Positions 1 through 8,756 of a stretch of 64,000 nt of DNA are shown here, in pieces (the stretch's first letter is position 1; each line of letters begins with the position of its first letter). Location: NCBI GenBank assembly GCA_022511385.1, contig JAFLRN010000001.1, forward strand, positions 32,621 through 96,620. The letters are read 5' to 3'. The stretch comes from Acetatifactor sp. (lineage in GTDB: Bacteria; Bacillota; Clostridia; Lachnospirales; Lachnospiraceae). The notes beneath the pieces are model-generated. The model searched no databases. It was not told the origin of the DNA and worked only from the letters and a program-made list of their open reading frames with translations. The position numbers and the translations under genes were made by a program.

Positions 1-745
1 GAGTCACACTGGAATAATTGGGTACCATCCTGGACAGCTCATCGATATCCAGCGTCCCCAGCATACGGTACAACAGGAAAATTCCCATGAGCATTACAAG
101 CCCTCCGAACACCGCCACCGTAAGGTAAGTGTCCGCCGCCCGCAGGGCAGACCTGTTCTCCTCCTGTGCCACCCATACGTAGGATGTGAAGGACATGATC
201 TCAAAAAAGATAAAGGTAGTGTAGAGATTGCCCGACAGGAATACACCCATAGTAGCACCCAGGGTCCAGAGCAGAAACAGATAATAGCGGTTTCTGTTCT
301 TGTGATGTGTCAGATATTCTCTGGATAGGATCGCCGCCATCATCCACATAAAGGATGCCACACAGCCATAGATCATCCGGAATCCGTCCAGCCTAAAACT
401 TAAGGCCCAGCCGCAGACATCCGGAATCACAAACGAAACCTTTGACTCCATACCCCCGGAGCAGTACACAGATATGGCAAATGTCAGCATCATGGCAAAT
501 TCCGCCACAGTTGACAGAATGACGATACCATCCCGCAGGTTTTTCTGTCCACCCTGCTTCTTAGCCTTTCCGACTATCTTTTCTGACCTTCCGCCTTCCT
601 TATCCGCCTTTCCGACTATCTCCTCTGCCTTTTCACTCTTCTTCGCCTTGCTCATTTCAGCGCACAACCATCCCGCACCGAAGCTCAATAGCCCCGCCAC
701 AAAAGGAAAAAACACTAACACTGCCAAGTAAATTCCCTGTCCCAT
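1..745 (-). CDS. MrpD/NuoL-like proton-conducting membrane subunit (partial)
   Basis: 248 codons are visible from an ATG at 745 (GTGAGG just upstream); the C-terminus lies beyond the window edge. The protein starts with a hydrophobic helix, has a charged Lys/Glu/Gly-rich segment at about residues 30-70, then membrane helices including FIFFEIMSFTSYVW, where the glutamate sits in the position of the conserved TM5 Glu of the MrpD/NuoL/NuoN family. That family carries cations or protons across the membrane in Mrp antiporters, complex I and Mbh hydrogenases. It is the last visible gene of the minus-strand antiporter operon, 109 bases after the previous subunit. The charged insert contains an exact 16-base repeat (564-579 and 606-621). 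Family assignment is firm; the exact subunit is not. Confidence 0.8.
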   Translation of the reverse strand, partial: MGQGIYLAVLVFFPFVAGLLSFGAGWLCAEMSKAKKSEKAEEIVGKADKEGGRSEKIVGKAKKQGGQKNLRDGIVILSTVAEFAMMLTFAISVYCSGGMESKVSFVIPDVCGWALSFRLDGFRMIYGCVASFMWMMAAILSREYLTHHKNRNRYYLFLLWTLGATMGVFLSGNLYTTFIFFEIMSFTSYVWVAQEENRSALRAADTYLTVAVFGGLVMLMGIFLLYRMLGTLDIDELSRMVPNYSSVT

Positions 746-854
746 ATTTCCTCACTTCCAGATATGCCGCCAATGACAGCATAAAAACTCCTTTATCCCT
801 TCATAATACAGTGCCATTCAGATAAAGCGCCATACCATCCGCCAAAATCTCTAG

Positions 855-2330
855 TCATCCAAGGGGCAAAACGGACTCCAGCAACTGGGTCACCTGCCCG
901 GAACCCAAGCCAAAGCAGAACATCACCACCACAAATACCATAAGCGGTACCAGCATCATCCAGTTGGGATCCTCCACATCGCTGATGGCGGTATAATCAA
1001 AATCCTTCCCCGGAAAGAAAGCCCGCACCACAATGGTCAGCATGTAGATAGCCGTCAGCAGGGCGGAGATCAGCAGTGCCGCCACCCCTGCATATCCAAA
1101 AACAGTTCCGCTGTCCACAGCCGCCTTTGCCAGCTGCCACTTGCTCACAAACCCACACAGTCCCGGCACACCCATCAGAGCAAGTGCAGACACAGTAAAA
1201 ATCATAAACACCTTGGGCATCTTCCGTCCGAAACCGTCCAGCTCATGGACATAATTACGGCCCGACTTATAGATCACTGCTCCCGCACAGAAAAAGGAGC
1301 AGATCTTCATGACAGAATGAAAGAGCATATGGGTCACCGCCCCCAATAACCCCAGCGGCGTCATCAGAGCCACCCCGAAAAGGATGTAGGACAGATTGCT
1401 CACCGTGGACCAGGCCAGACGACGCTTGATATGTGTTTCCTTAAGCGCTCGGCTGCAGCCGTACACAATGGTGATGATCGTCAAAATTATCACTACCGTC
1501 TGAGCCCAAGTGCCTTTCACCGCCCTGATGCCAAAGCTGTAATATGTCACCCGCATGACAGCAAAGGCGCCGGTATTCACCACCGCCACTGCATGAAGCA
1601 GCGCCGTTACAGGCGTAGGAGCTACACCCGCTTTGGGGAGCCATCCGGAGAATGGCCATATAGCCGTCTTTACGCCGAAGCCGCAGAAACACAGCACATA
1701 GACTACCAGCATCAGATTTGACCGGCCTCCCATGCCTTCCACGTCCAGCACACCCCCCATAACGAAAGAGGGAGTGCTGCCATAGGTAAGGATGAAAATC
1801 ATTCCGATAAAGGCAAATGCCGCGCCCCCCAACATATTATCCAAATAGACCCGGCTGGCTCTCACTGCCTCTCTGGTCATCGTGAACATAACCAGAGGCA
1901 ATGTTATCAGACTCAGCATCTCAAAGAAAAAATACATAGTGAGGATGTTTTCCGCCAGCGCCACACCCAAAGTAATCCCATAGGTTATCACATAAAACAT
2001 GAAAAAGGTCTTCTCGCTGCGCTTTTCATGTTTCATATACTCAAAGGAGTACAGCATGGCAAAGGGCCAGAGGAAGGCAGCCAGCCCCGCAAAGACAGAG
2101 CCCAGCCCATCCAGCCGAAATGTCACACTTAGATTTCCCGTAAAGCGGAAAACTGTCACCGTATCCTGGGGTGGGTTTAGCAGCAGCCAAAACACCAACA
2201 GAGAAGTCAGGATCACCCCCGCCTCCATGTAGATCAACATGGCTCGCCTGCTCCGCAAGGGCAGAATCCATATGGACATGCCTACCAATATGGGAAGTAT
2301 CACAACGATCAGCATTATAATATCACGCAT
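855..2330 (-). CDS. MrpD/NuoN-like antiporter subunit
   Basis: 491 residues, about 14 predicted membrane helices, the usual length for MrpD/NuoN proteins. Family marks visible: a glutamate in MYFFFEMLSLITLPLV (TM5 region), a lysine in GVKTAIWPFSGWLPKA (TM7 region), and a conserved loop ending in the WLPKA-type motif. Such subunits form the ion-translocating modules of Mrp Na+/H+ antiporters and of complex-I-like enzymes. Its start at 2330 has only a distant AAAGG as ribosome site. It follows the 548-residue subunit by 128 bases in the same operon. The ion carried (Na+ or H+) cannot be read from the sequence. Confidence 0.85.
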   Translation of the reverse strand: MRDIIMLIVVILPILVGMSIWILPLRSRRAMLIYMEAGVILTSLLVFWLLLNPPQDTVTVFRFTGNLSVTFRLDGLGSVFAGLAAFLWPFAMLYSFEYMKHEKRSEKTFFMFYVITYGITLGVALAENILTMYFFFEMLSLITLPLVMFTMTREAVRASRVYLDNMLGGAAFAFIGMIFILTYGSTPSFVMGGVLDVEGMGGRSNLMLVVYVLCFCGFGVKTAIWPFSGWLPKAGVAPTPVTALLHAVAVVNTGAFAVMRVTYYSFGIRAVKGTWAQTVVIILTIITIVYGCSRALKETHIKRRLAWSTVSNLSYILFGVALMTPLGLLGAVTHMLFHSVMKICSFFCAGAVIYKSGRNYVHELDGFGRKMPKVFMIFTVSALALMGVPGLCGFVSKWQLAKAAVDSGTVFGYAGVAALLISALLTAIYMLTIVVRAFFPGKDFDYTAISDVEDPNWMMLVPLMVFVVVMFCFGLGSGQVTQLLESVLPLG

Positions 2331-2458
2331 CAGTCATCATACCTTTCTCATAAAATAATCATACATCGCAATACTGCCTGAAACCGTTTGCCTGAAACTG
2401 TCACTCCGGGAAATCAAAATCTGTCTGTAACTGCCTACTTCAGAAAATTGACGCTTCC

Positions 2459-4105
2459 TTACATCGACAACCCATAGGCAATCCCGTGGACAAAGGCTTC
2501 CAGCGGCCCGGGCCAAATGCCCAGAAGGAGCGTAAGCACCGCCAAGAGTACCAGGGGCAGCAGCATACAGAGGGATGGCTCCCGGCGTTTCAAATCCTTC
2601 CCCTCTGCCTCCTCGCCGGGAAAAAAGCCTCTCATGGCGATGGGAAGCAGATAACCTGCCGTCATCAGGGCGCTGAGAAGGAGCACCACGGGCCCAAGCC
2701 ATGAAAAAACTCCGATATCGTCAATGACCCATTGACTGCTCACCACAGGGGGAACACCGAACACCTTTCCCAGCCTGAGCGACCCTTCCGCCAGATACCA
2801 CTTACTGATAAAGCCCACTGTGGGAGGAATACCGACAAGCCCCAGGGAAAAAAGAGTGTAACACCACATGGTCACCGGCATCCTCTTCCCCATACCTGTC
2901 AGCTGTTCTGCCCGCGTGTATCCAAACCGGTACAGGAACACACCGGCCGTCAAAAATAATCCGCACTTGATCACCGCATGACCTGCCACATGCAGCAGCG
3001 CTCCTTCAAATCCTATAGGCGACAGCAGAGAGAGGCCAAACAAAATATAAGATACCTGACTGACCGTGGAATAGGCGAGCCGCTTCTTGAACACCTTCTC
3101 CCGAAAGGCCAGCAGGGATCCCATAAACACCGTGATCAGTGTAAGAGACATCCATGCATACTGCACCCATGTGCCGCGGATAAACCCAGGCCCCACGATG
3201 TAGTACACCACCCTGATCACCGCCAGAACCCCTGATTTCACAATAATTGCAGAGAGCACTGCGGAGGCCGGGGAGGGGGCTACCGGATGGGCAGCGGGAA
3301 GCCATGCGTGGAGAGGAAGCATACCTGCCTTCGCCCCGAAACCCACCAGCATGACGAACACTGCTGCCAACAGAATCCCTTCATTCCCATGCGCACCGGC
3401 TCCCAGCGTTCCTCCCGCCGTAAAGGTCAGGGAGTCACTGAATCGGTACAGGAAATAAATACCGAAGAGACCTGCATAGGCACCGCACATGGAGTAAAAA
3501 AGATATTTCAACGCGGCCATGATGGCCTCCCTTGTTCCATTGTGCAGCACCAAAGGGAATGACACAAGTGTCATAAGTTCATAAAACAGATACATAGTCA
3601 CCAGGTTACCGGAAAAGTCCAATCCCACCAGCACACCATACAGTATAAGGTAGAAACCGAAATAACGTTTCTCGTCTCCCTCATGCCTCATATATACAAG
3701 GGAATAGACTCCTGTGACCAGCCAGATCACACTGACCACGGTGACAAAAAACCTGCCCACATCATCAATCCGCAGAAAAACAGGAACACCCTCCACCAGG
3801 GTGAATAAAGTCAGTCTTCGCTCACCCGACCAGGCCAGATACAAAGCAGTCGCAGCAGAAACTGACAGAATTGTCACAAACAAGGCATGAAACCATTTCA
3901 TTTTATGATTCTGCTTTTCTGCTGAACCCTTTGGATCCTCTGAACTCTCTGGCTCCTCTGAACCTTCTGGGTCCCCTGAACTTTTTGGCTCCCCTGAACC
4001 CTCTAAACTGACTAAGCCCTTCAAATGCTCCAAAAAAGAAGATATCAGAAAAACAACTCCGGCTATGACCGGCAAAAATATGGGAATTAAAATCAATCCA
4101 TCCAT
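2459..4105 (-). CDS. MrpD/NuoL-like antiporter subunit with repeat linker
   Basis: 548 residues from the ATG at 4105, chosen because GGGAGTGAG stands 8 bases upstream; an in-frame ATG at 4141 would overlap the previous gene and lacks such a site. The family marks are FYELMTLVSFPLV (TM5 Glu), GAKAGMLPLHAWLPAA (TM7 Lys) and a later VKSG motif. After the first helix there is a Gly/Ser/Glu/Pro insert of five six-residue repeats (pattern GSEEPE/SSEDPK; bases about 3914-4000), unlike anything in the membrane core and probably a flexible loop. It is one of four consecutive MrpD-like subunits, probably part of one membrane complex. Confidence 0.85.
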   Translation of the reverse strand: MDGLILIPIFLPVIAGVVFLISSFLEHLKGLVSLEGSGEPKSSGDPEGSEEPESSEDPKGSAEKQNHKMKWFHALFVTILSVSAATALYLAWSGERRLTLFTLVEGVPVFLRIDDVGRFFVTVVSVIWLVTGVYSLVYMRHEGDEKRYFGFYLILYGVLVGLDFSGNLVTMYLFYELMTLVSFPLVLHNGTREAIMAALKYLFYSMCGAYAGLFGIYFLYRFSDSLTFTAGGTLGAGAHGNEGILLAAVFVMLVGFGAKAGMLPLHAWLPAAHPVAPSPASAVLSAIIVKSGVLAVIRVVYYIVGPGFIRGTWVQYAWMSLTLITVFMGSLLAFREKVFKKRLAYSTVSQVSYILFGLSLLSPIGFEGALLHVAGHAVIKCGLFLTAGVFLYRFGYTRAEQLTGMGKRMPVTMWCYTLFSLGLVGIPPTVGFISKWYLAEGSLRLGKVFGVPPVVSSQWVIDDIGVFSWLGPVVLLLSALMTAGYLLPIAMRGFFPGEEAEGKDLKRREPSLCMLLPLVLLAVLTLLLGIWPGPLEAFVHGIAYGLSM

Positions 4106-4133
4106 AGGAATCTCACTCCCTTTATTAGTAAAA

Positions 4134-5639
4134 TCAGTCAAACATCCCTAGCCCTCGCTGGATCAGGTTGATGATCGGATCCGAATTAAGCCCCAGAATC
4201 AGGTTCAAGATGATAAAACACACAAGAGCCACGGACTTTGCAGGCTTCTCCCCCAAAGTAATTACCCGGCCCTCTTTCGCTTTTATATCCGCCCGGATAG
4301 GTGTATAAATCCGGATCAGCGTCCGCATGAAATAGGCAGCGTTCAGTATCGTACTGATGGCCAGGGCAATCAGCGTAGGCAACATCTTGTAAGTATGTCC
4401 GATGGCCGCCTGGGAAAAGAGCAGCTTGGAGATAAAACCGGAAAAGATGGGCATACCCACCATTGCCAGGCTTCCTACTGTAAAAGCCACCCCCGCCAGC
4501 TTGTTTCGATAGCCCGAGGCGGTCATATCCTTGAAGCGGGTACTGTCTGCGGAGGCATCCATCAGACCGGAAGCCGCTACAAACAGCAGGGACTTGCTGG
4601 CGGAATGGGAGACCACATGGTAAATACTGGCGATGGCACCCTCTGTGGTGCCAAGTCCGAATCCCATGTAAATATAGCCAATCTGCGCCACGGAGGAGTA
4701 TGCTATCATCCGTAGGATGTCATTTTCCTTCATGGCGCTCAGGGAGCCCATGAGCATACCGATGATACCAAACACAAACAGCACATGGATAACCTTGCTT
4801 TCTCCCACAATGTCGAAACCTATGACACGGTAAAAAATCTTGATCAGCAGGAAAATATAGCCCTTTGACACCAGCGAGGACAAAATAGCCGCGGAGGACA
4901 AGGTGGAATATCCGTAAGCGTCCGGCAGCCAGGCATGAAAGGGATACAGTGCGCTCTTGATGGCAAGACCCACGGACATCAGCCCCAGCGCCACCACCAG
5001 AGGAATATGATAGTTTCCCGTGGCTGCCAGAAGCTGCACCTGTTCCTTGATATTGCTCATTAAAAGATGTCCCGTCAGGTCATAGAGGAAACAGATTCCC
5101 AAAAGGAAAAGACCAGAGCCCAGCAGGCTCATGATCATGTACCGGACGGAGGCTTCCATTGTCCTGCCGTTCTGCTTAATCATGATCAGGCCGCAGGCGG
5201 AGATAGTATTGATCTCCACAAAGACATAGGCGGTAAAAAGGTCGTTTGTATACACTAACGCAAGCAGGGAGCATAACAGCAGATTGACCATGACATAATA
5301 AAGATTCTGCTTGCTATCCTCCAACTCCGTCTCCCGCTCTCTGGCGCCTCCCAGCATACACAGGAGCATGATGATACAAAAGAATACAGCCAGAAAGGCC
5401 TCCAGCAGGCCCACCCGGATCTCATTGCCCCAGGGCGCCGGAAAATGGCCCATCCGATAGACAAACGCCTCCCCCGTGTCCGACACGAAGCGCAGAACTG
5501 CTGCTGACATAAGTCCCACAAGAGTGATCACTGCAATATTCACCCGTCTTGCCCATTTGCCGTTTAATATAGAGCAAAGAGGACCGGAAAACAAGGAAAG
5601 AATAATGGACATAAAGGGAAAATTCTGTACAAAGGCCAT
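4134..5639 (-). CDS. mnhD: MrpD/MbhH-like antiporter subunit
   Basis: 501 residues. The ATG at 5639 overlaps the mnhC stop (TGATG) and has GGAGGG at the right distance; a GTG one codon earlier is possible. The protein carries the MrpD hallmarks YVFVEINTISACGL (TM5 Glu), AIKSALYPFHAWLPDAYG (TM7 Lys) and a conserved HVVSHSASKSLLF helix. Directly following mnhC, it occupies the classical mnhD position; the two or three further D-like genes downstream are extra copies. In Mrp systems MnhD with MnhA forms the ion channel. Role assignment is by family and position. Confidence 0.88.
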   Translation of the reverse strand: MAFVQNFPFMSIILSLFSGPLCSILNGKWARRVNIAVITLVGLMSAAVLRFVSDTGEAFVYRMGHFPAPWGNEIRVGLLEAFLAVFFCIIMLLCMLGGARERETELEDSKQNLYYVMVNLLLCSLLALVYTNDLFTAYVFVEINTISACGLIMIKQNGRTMEASVRYMIMSLLGSGLFLLGICFLYDLTGHLLMSNIKEQVQLLAATGNYHIPLVVALGLMSVGLAIKSALYPFHAWLPDAYGYSTLSSAAILSSLVSKGYIFLLIKIFYRVIGFDIVGESKVIHVLFVFGIIGMLMGSLSAMKENDILRMIAYSSVAQIGYIYMGFGLGTTEGAIASIYHVVSHSASKSLLFVAASGLMDASADSTRFKDMTASGYRNKLAGVAFTVGSLAMVGMPIFSGFISKLLFSQAAIGHTYKMLPTLIALAISTILNAAYFMRTLIRIYTPIRADIKAKEGRVITLGEKPAKSVALVCFIILNLILGLNSDPIINLIQRGLGMFD

Positions 5640-6016
5640 CACTTTCCCTCCTTCTTTAGCAGGGTGGATATCTCATCCAGGTCCAGCGTATGATACCTGC
5701 GGTAAAGCCGGATCGTCAGCGCCAGCATCAGCGCTGTCACAGAAACGGACACCACGATTCCCGTCAGCACTAGGCCGCTGGGAATGGGATTGATATAGGC
5801 CTCCACGCTCTGTACACCGTCCACCACCACAGGTGCCTTTCTGCCGTCGATATAACCCTTCAGCGCCAGAAAAAGATAAGTCGCCGTATCCATAATATTC
5901 AGGCCAATGATCTTCTTGATCAGATTCTTCTGCAGCAGCAGGTTGGAAAATCCGATACCGAATAAGATCATCGCCACGGCCTCACCGTAATTGTTCATCA
6001 GGTTCGTAACGTTCAT
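5639..6016 (-). CDS. mnhC: Na+/H+ antiporter subunit MnhC (NuoK-like)
   Basis: 125 residues with three membrane helices, typical of MnhC/MrpC and the homologous NuoK of complex I. Diagnostic features are the conserved glutamate early in helix 1 (NNYGEAVAMILFGIG), GLNIMDTATYLFL in helix 2, and the conserved NPIPSGLVLTGIVV stretch before helix 3. It lies between the MbhE-MnhB fusion and mnhD, the canonical order. The ribosome site for the ATG at 6016 is weak. Role: small membrane subunit of the cation/proton antiporter module. Confidence 0.9.
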   Translation of the reverse strand: MNVTNLMNNYGEAVAMILFGIGFSNLLLQKNLIKKIIGLNIMDTATYLFLALKGYIDGRKAPVVVDGVQSVEAYINPIPSGLVLTGIVVSVSVTALMLALTIRLYRRYHTLDLDEISTLLKKEGK

Positions 6017-6058
6017 ATTGTTACCGTGCCTTTCCTTCTCTTCAAATCAGGGGCGTCC

Positions 6059-7021
6059 CTAGTAACCGCCCTTCCGGAACATAACATAAAAAGTGTACAT
6101 TGTTCCAGCCACCACAATACCCACGCAGATATTCAAAATCAGGATGAGACCGCTGCTCAGAATCGCTCCGGGCGTACCAAGGGGAATGATGCTCTCGATG
6201 TGGTTTGCGCCGGTATAAAAGGAATAGCTCTTGGCCAGGCTGTAGCAGGCCAGGGCACAGAAGCTCAGCCTGCGGTAGGTCTTCGCAGTAAAAAACCGCT
6301 CCATCCGGACAAAGCCAAAAGCGTTCAGGTACAGGATCAGACCAGCCCCGATCACAGCTCCTCCCGAGAAGCCGCCCCCCGGTCCAAGATGTCCTGCCAG
6401 GATGATATAAATTCCAAAGATCATAATGGGCGGCACCAGTATCTTCGCCACAGTCTGGAGAATGACATCGTTTTTCGGCTCATGAAGCCTGTCATTGGCA
6501 TCAAACCGCTCCTGATCCTCCTTTCTGTCAAGCCGCAGCAGGATAAGCACCGTGCATGTTGCCACAAAAAGCACATGAGATTCTCCCAGAGTGTCAAATG
6601 CCCTGTAGTCCAGGATCATGCCGGTAACGATGTTCACCGCCCCCGTCTCCTGAAGGCCATTCTCAATATAGCGGGCGGATACTTCGTTATTTACCGGCTT
6701 GTCCGCCTCGCCATAGGTGGGCAGCCATGATACCGCTGTCAGCAGCATAACAACCAGAAAGACACAGAACAGCACTCCAAAAATATTATATACTTTCTGA
6801 AAGACCCTCAGTTCTGCATTGCGCTCCAGATCGTAGACACGTTCCTCGTTGCGCTTTCTGTCCCGCTTCCGTCTTTCCAGAGCGTCCTGATCCTCCCGGA
6901 ATTCCTCCTGGGGCTTCATCTCCACCGTTCCCAGAAAAGGGTCCTTCGTGCCGTCCAGCCATCTCTTGAATTTATAGGAAAATGTTTTTTCATACTGTTC
7001 CTTGGGAACCTTCTTGCTCAT
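6059..7021 (-). CDS. MbhE-MnhB fusion, antiporter subunit
   Basis: 320 residues from the ATG at 7021 (GGAGAGAGG upstream); a TTG nine codons earlier overlaps the previous gene. Layout: a charged cytoplasmic N-terminus (residues about 1-85), one helix, an MbhE-like domain with IVTGMILDYRAFDTLGE, then an MnhB-like domain with PPIMIFGIYIILAGHLGPGG and GGAVIGAGLILYL. In Pyrococcus Mbh these are separate subunits (MbhE and MbhF) and in Mrp they correspond to the C-terminus of MrpA plus MrpB. The FDTLGE motif is characteristic of MbhE. The fusion plus a separate mbhD, with no full-length mrpA visible, makes the module more Mbh/Mbs-like than classical Mrp. Confidence 0.85.
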   Translation of the reverse strand: MSKKVPKEQYEKTFSYKFKRWLDGTKDPFLGTVEMKPQEEFREDQDALERRKRDRKRNEERVYDLERNAELRVFQKVYNIFGVLFCVFLVVMLLTAVSWLPTYGEADKPVNNEVSARYIENGLQETGAVNIVTGMILDYRAFDTLGESHVLFVATCTVLILLRLDRKEDQERFDANDRLHEPKNDVILQTVAKILVPPIMIFGIYIILAGHLGPGGGFSGGAVIGAGLILYLNAFGFVRMERFFTAKTYRRLSFCALACYSLAKSYSFYTGANHIESIIPLGTPGAILSSGLILILNICVGIVVAGTMYTFYVMFRKGGY

Positions 7022-7044
7022 CTTTACCTCTCTCCGCTGCTCTT

Positions 7045-7377
7045 TCAAAGTTCATGGGAAACTGTGCTTTCCGTTTCACTGCTCTTTGTCTCACTGCCCT
7101 TTGTCTCAATGTCCTTCGTTTCCTCCGGACCGTCATCCTCGTTTATAACAGCGCCGATCTTTTTTAAGGTAATAAGGAACAGCACCGTTGTCACTCCCGC
7201 GCCCACCGCGGCTTCTGTGATGGCCAGGTCCGGCGATTCCAACAGGATCCAGATCACAGACATGACAAGACTGTAGGACATAAAGATCAATATTGTGTTC
7301 AACAGTTTCTTTGAAAGGCTGGCCGCTATGGCGCAAATCACAAGAAAGCCCAGCAGAATACAGTTAAAAACAGTCAT
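7045..7377 (-). CDS. MbhD-like (DUF4040) antiporter subunit
   Basis: 110 residues with three membrane helices and the MbhD/DUF4040 signature SPDLAITEAAVGAGVTTVLF. In MBH-type complexes MbhD, E and F take the place of the C-terminal part of MrpA. The start at 7377 overlaps the mnhG stop by 4 bases, so the two are probably translationally coupled. The hydrophilic C-terminus is a short slipped repeat (ETK/SET units). Family call is good from the signature. Confidence 0.85.
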   Translation of the reverse strand: MTVFNCILLGFLVICAIAASLSKKLLNTILIFMSYSLVMSVIWILLESPDLAITEAAVGAGVTTVLFLITLKKIGAVINEDDGPEETKDIETKGSETKSSETESTVSHEL

Positions 7378-7742
7378 AATTCCTCTTTTCCGCCGCTCTC
7401 CGGCAGCTTCTCATCTAACGCTTCGATGTCAAAATGCTTCTTCTGATCTTCGTTGGTTGTCACTTCAAGTCTCGCTATCAAGTGTGAGGACACCGGCGAA
7501 GAAAACCACAGAAACGCAATGACAAGAAACAGCTTCAGGGATGTAAAGCAAAACCCCCACATCACGATCAGCCCCAGAAAACAAAGCCCAATTCCCAGAG
7601 TGTCTCCCATAGCCGCTGCATGCATGCGGTTCAGCACATATTTAAAACGAAATACTCCGATCATTTCAATCAGAAAAATCGCCAATCCCGACAGAAGCAG
7701 CGCCGCACCCGCCAGAAAACGCACCCACTCAAACACGGTCAT
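7374..7742 (-). CDS. mnhG: Na+/H+ antiporter subunit MnhG
   Basis: 122 residues from the ATG at 7742, which has AGGAGG nine bases upstream and lies inside the end of mnhF (14-base overlap). MnhG/MrpG hallmarks: three helices, IGVFRFKYVLNRMHAAAMGDTLG in helix 2 (the RMHAA motif) and a final helix ending in PVSSHLIAR. An upstream in-frame start would add a basic extension read from inside mnhF and is unlikely. The hydrophilic tail of about 30 residues is cytoplasmic. It is a small accessory subunit needed for assembly in Mrp systems. Confidence 0.9.
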   Translation of the reverse strand: MTVFEWVRFLAGAALLLSGLAIFLIEMIGVFRFKYVLNRMHAAAMGDTLGIGLCFLGLIVMWGFCFTSLKLFLVIAFLWFSSPVSSHLIARLEVTTNEDQKKHFDIEALDEKLPESGGKEEL

Positions 7743-8130
7743 ACTGAAGCTCCTCCTCTCCAGGGCTCTCCTGTCCCAGGCGGCTGTTCTCCGATACATC
7801 CTGTCCATCCGTCAAAGTTTCATCCCTTTGTTTCTTTTCCGCATAGACACCCATATATACCTTGGTCAGCACAATAACTGCCAGAAAACTGATCATGGCA
7901 TAAATCATGCAAATGTCCACCAGATACCCCTCTCCCAGCAAAAACGCCAGAATAGCGATCATCACACTGACCATGGTACCCATCATATTTGCTGCCAGTA
8001 TCCTGTCAGCGATCCTGGGTCCGATCACAGCGCGGATCAGGCACAACACGACAAACACTGCCAGAACGATCAGTATCCCGATCAACAATATTCCATAGGC
8101 CTTATCAAGGCTCTCCATTCCTTTTCCCAT
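7729..8130 (-). CDS. mnhF: Na+/H+ antiporter subunit MnhF
   Basis: 133 residues with three helices. MnhF marks are the conserved GPRIADRILAANMMGT stretch after helix 1 (the Asp-Arg pair is typical) and a third helix starting YLVDICMIYAMISFLAV. The ATG at 8130 follows GGAGGCAGG. The C-terminal 35 residues are acidic and hydrophilic, longer than in most MrpF proteins. It lies 35 bases after mnhE and overlaps mnhG. Confidence 0.9.
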   Translation of the reverse strand: MGKGMESLDKAYGILLIGILIVLAVFVVLCLIRAVIGPRIADRILAANMMGTMVSVMIAILAFLLGEGYLVDICMIYAMISFLAVIVLTKVYMGVYAEKKQRDETLTDGQDVSENSRLGQESPGEEELQYDRV

Positions 8131-8165
8131 CTTTCCTGCCTCCGCAGCTTAAGCCCTTGTGAAGT

Positions 8166-8624
8166 CTATTGCTCCATTCTTTTGATGTATTTCACTATTT
8201 CGTTGTCATTGATACCGTCGGCAAGACTCTCGTCCAGACAGTGAACAGTGTACTCATCCCCCTCCAGGGAAACCGTTATGGTTCCCGGTGTTAAAGTGAT
8301 GGCGTTGGCGAGAAAGGCCTTTGCCGTATTCGTTCTCAGATCCGAATGAAATGTTACAAGAGTGGGTGTAACTTCCTCCTGCTGACTAAGGATCATATGG
8401 ATCACTCCAAAGTTTGCCTTTACGATCTCTTTGATCAGCAGAAATGTATAGCGGATAAAAGAGAGCGCTATTTTATAAAGAAGGAGCTCTCTTTTCAGAG
8501 AATGATCCATAAATTTGCAACTGAAGGCGAAGAGCGCCACGGAGATAGCAATACCAAAAAGACATATTTCCAGGGTAAAATTGGCGTTGAAGATTACCCA
8601 GAGAAGAAAGAATACGATTAACAT
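8166..8624 (-). CDS. mnhE: Na+/H+ antiporter subunit MnhE
   Basis: 152 residues from the ATG at 8624, preceded by TAGGAGGT at ideal spacing; a longer reading from 8690 would begin inside the promoter region and adds a non-conserved N-terminus. It shows the MnhE pattern: a hydrophobic N-terminus (LLWVIFNANFT), then a soluble domain with LVTFHSDLRTNTAKAFLANAITLTPGT and the VHCLDE motif. It is the first gene of the antiporter operon, so the promoter of the whole cluster should lie just upstream. Confidence 0.9.
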   Translation of the reverse strand: MLIVFFLLWVIFNANFTLEICLFGIAISVALFAFSCKFMDHSLKRELLLYKIALSFIRYTFLLIKEIVKANFGVIHMILSQQEEVTPTLVTFHSDLRTNTAKAFLANAITLTPGTITVSLEGDEYTVHCLDESLADGINDNEIVKYIKRMEQ

Positions 8625-8649
8625 TCGATGCCACCTCCTACAATATTTG

Positions 8650-8677
8650 AGTTTACCACAAAAAAAAAATTTTTCAA
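8650..8677 (-). promoter_or_regulatory. Possible sigma-A promoter of the antiporter operon
   Basis: On the minus strand TTGAAA (8672-8677), a 16-base spacer rich in T, and TAAACT (8650-8655) precede mnhE. The fit is moderate and based on inspection only. Confidence 0.35.
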
Positions 8678-8691
8678 AGTCAAAATACATA

Positions 8692-8745
8692 AAAATGGCG
8701 GTTGATTTTTAGTGAAATTTACTAAAAATTACCGCCATTTTACCT
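8692..8745 (-). terminator. Long stem-loop, terminator between kinase-like gene and mnhE
   Basis: Nested perfect arms: AAAATGGCGGT at the left pairs with ACCGCCATTTT at the right, and inside it TTTTTAGT pairs with ACTAAAAA around a small loop. It lies directly after the stop of the cytidylate-kinase-like gene and before the mnhE promoter. The T-run after the stem is interrupted, so it may also act as an operator. Confidence 0.55.
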
Positions 8746-8756
8746 GATCAATTTCT

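Noticed and set aside
1431..1721. Plus-strand open frames opposite the antiporter, arabinan and serS genes
   Set aside because: They are antisense shadows of clearly conserved minus-strand genes, without ribosome sites or family patterns.
4106..4141. Earlier start for the 548-residue antiporter subunit
   Set aside because: It would overlap the previous gene and lacks a ribosome site; the ATG at 4105 has GGGAGTGAG.
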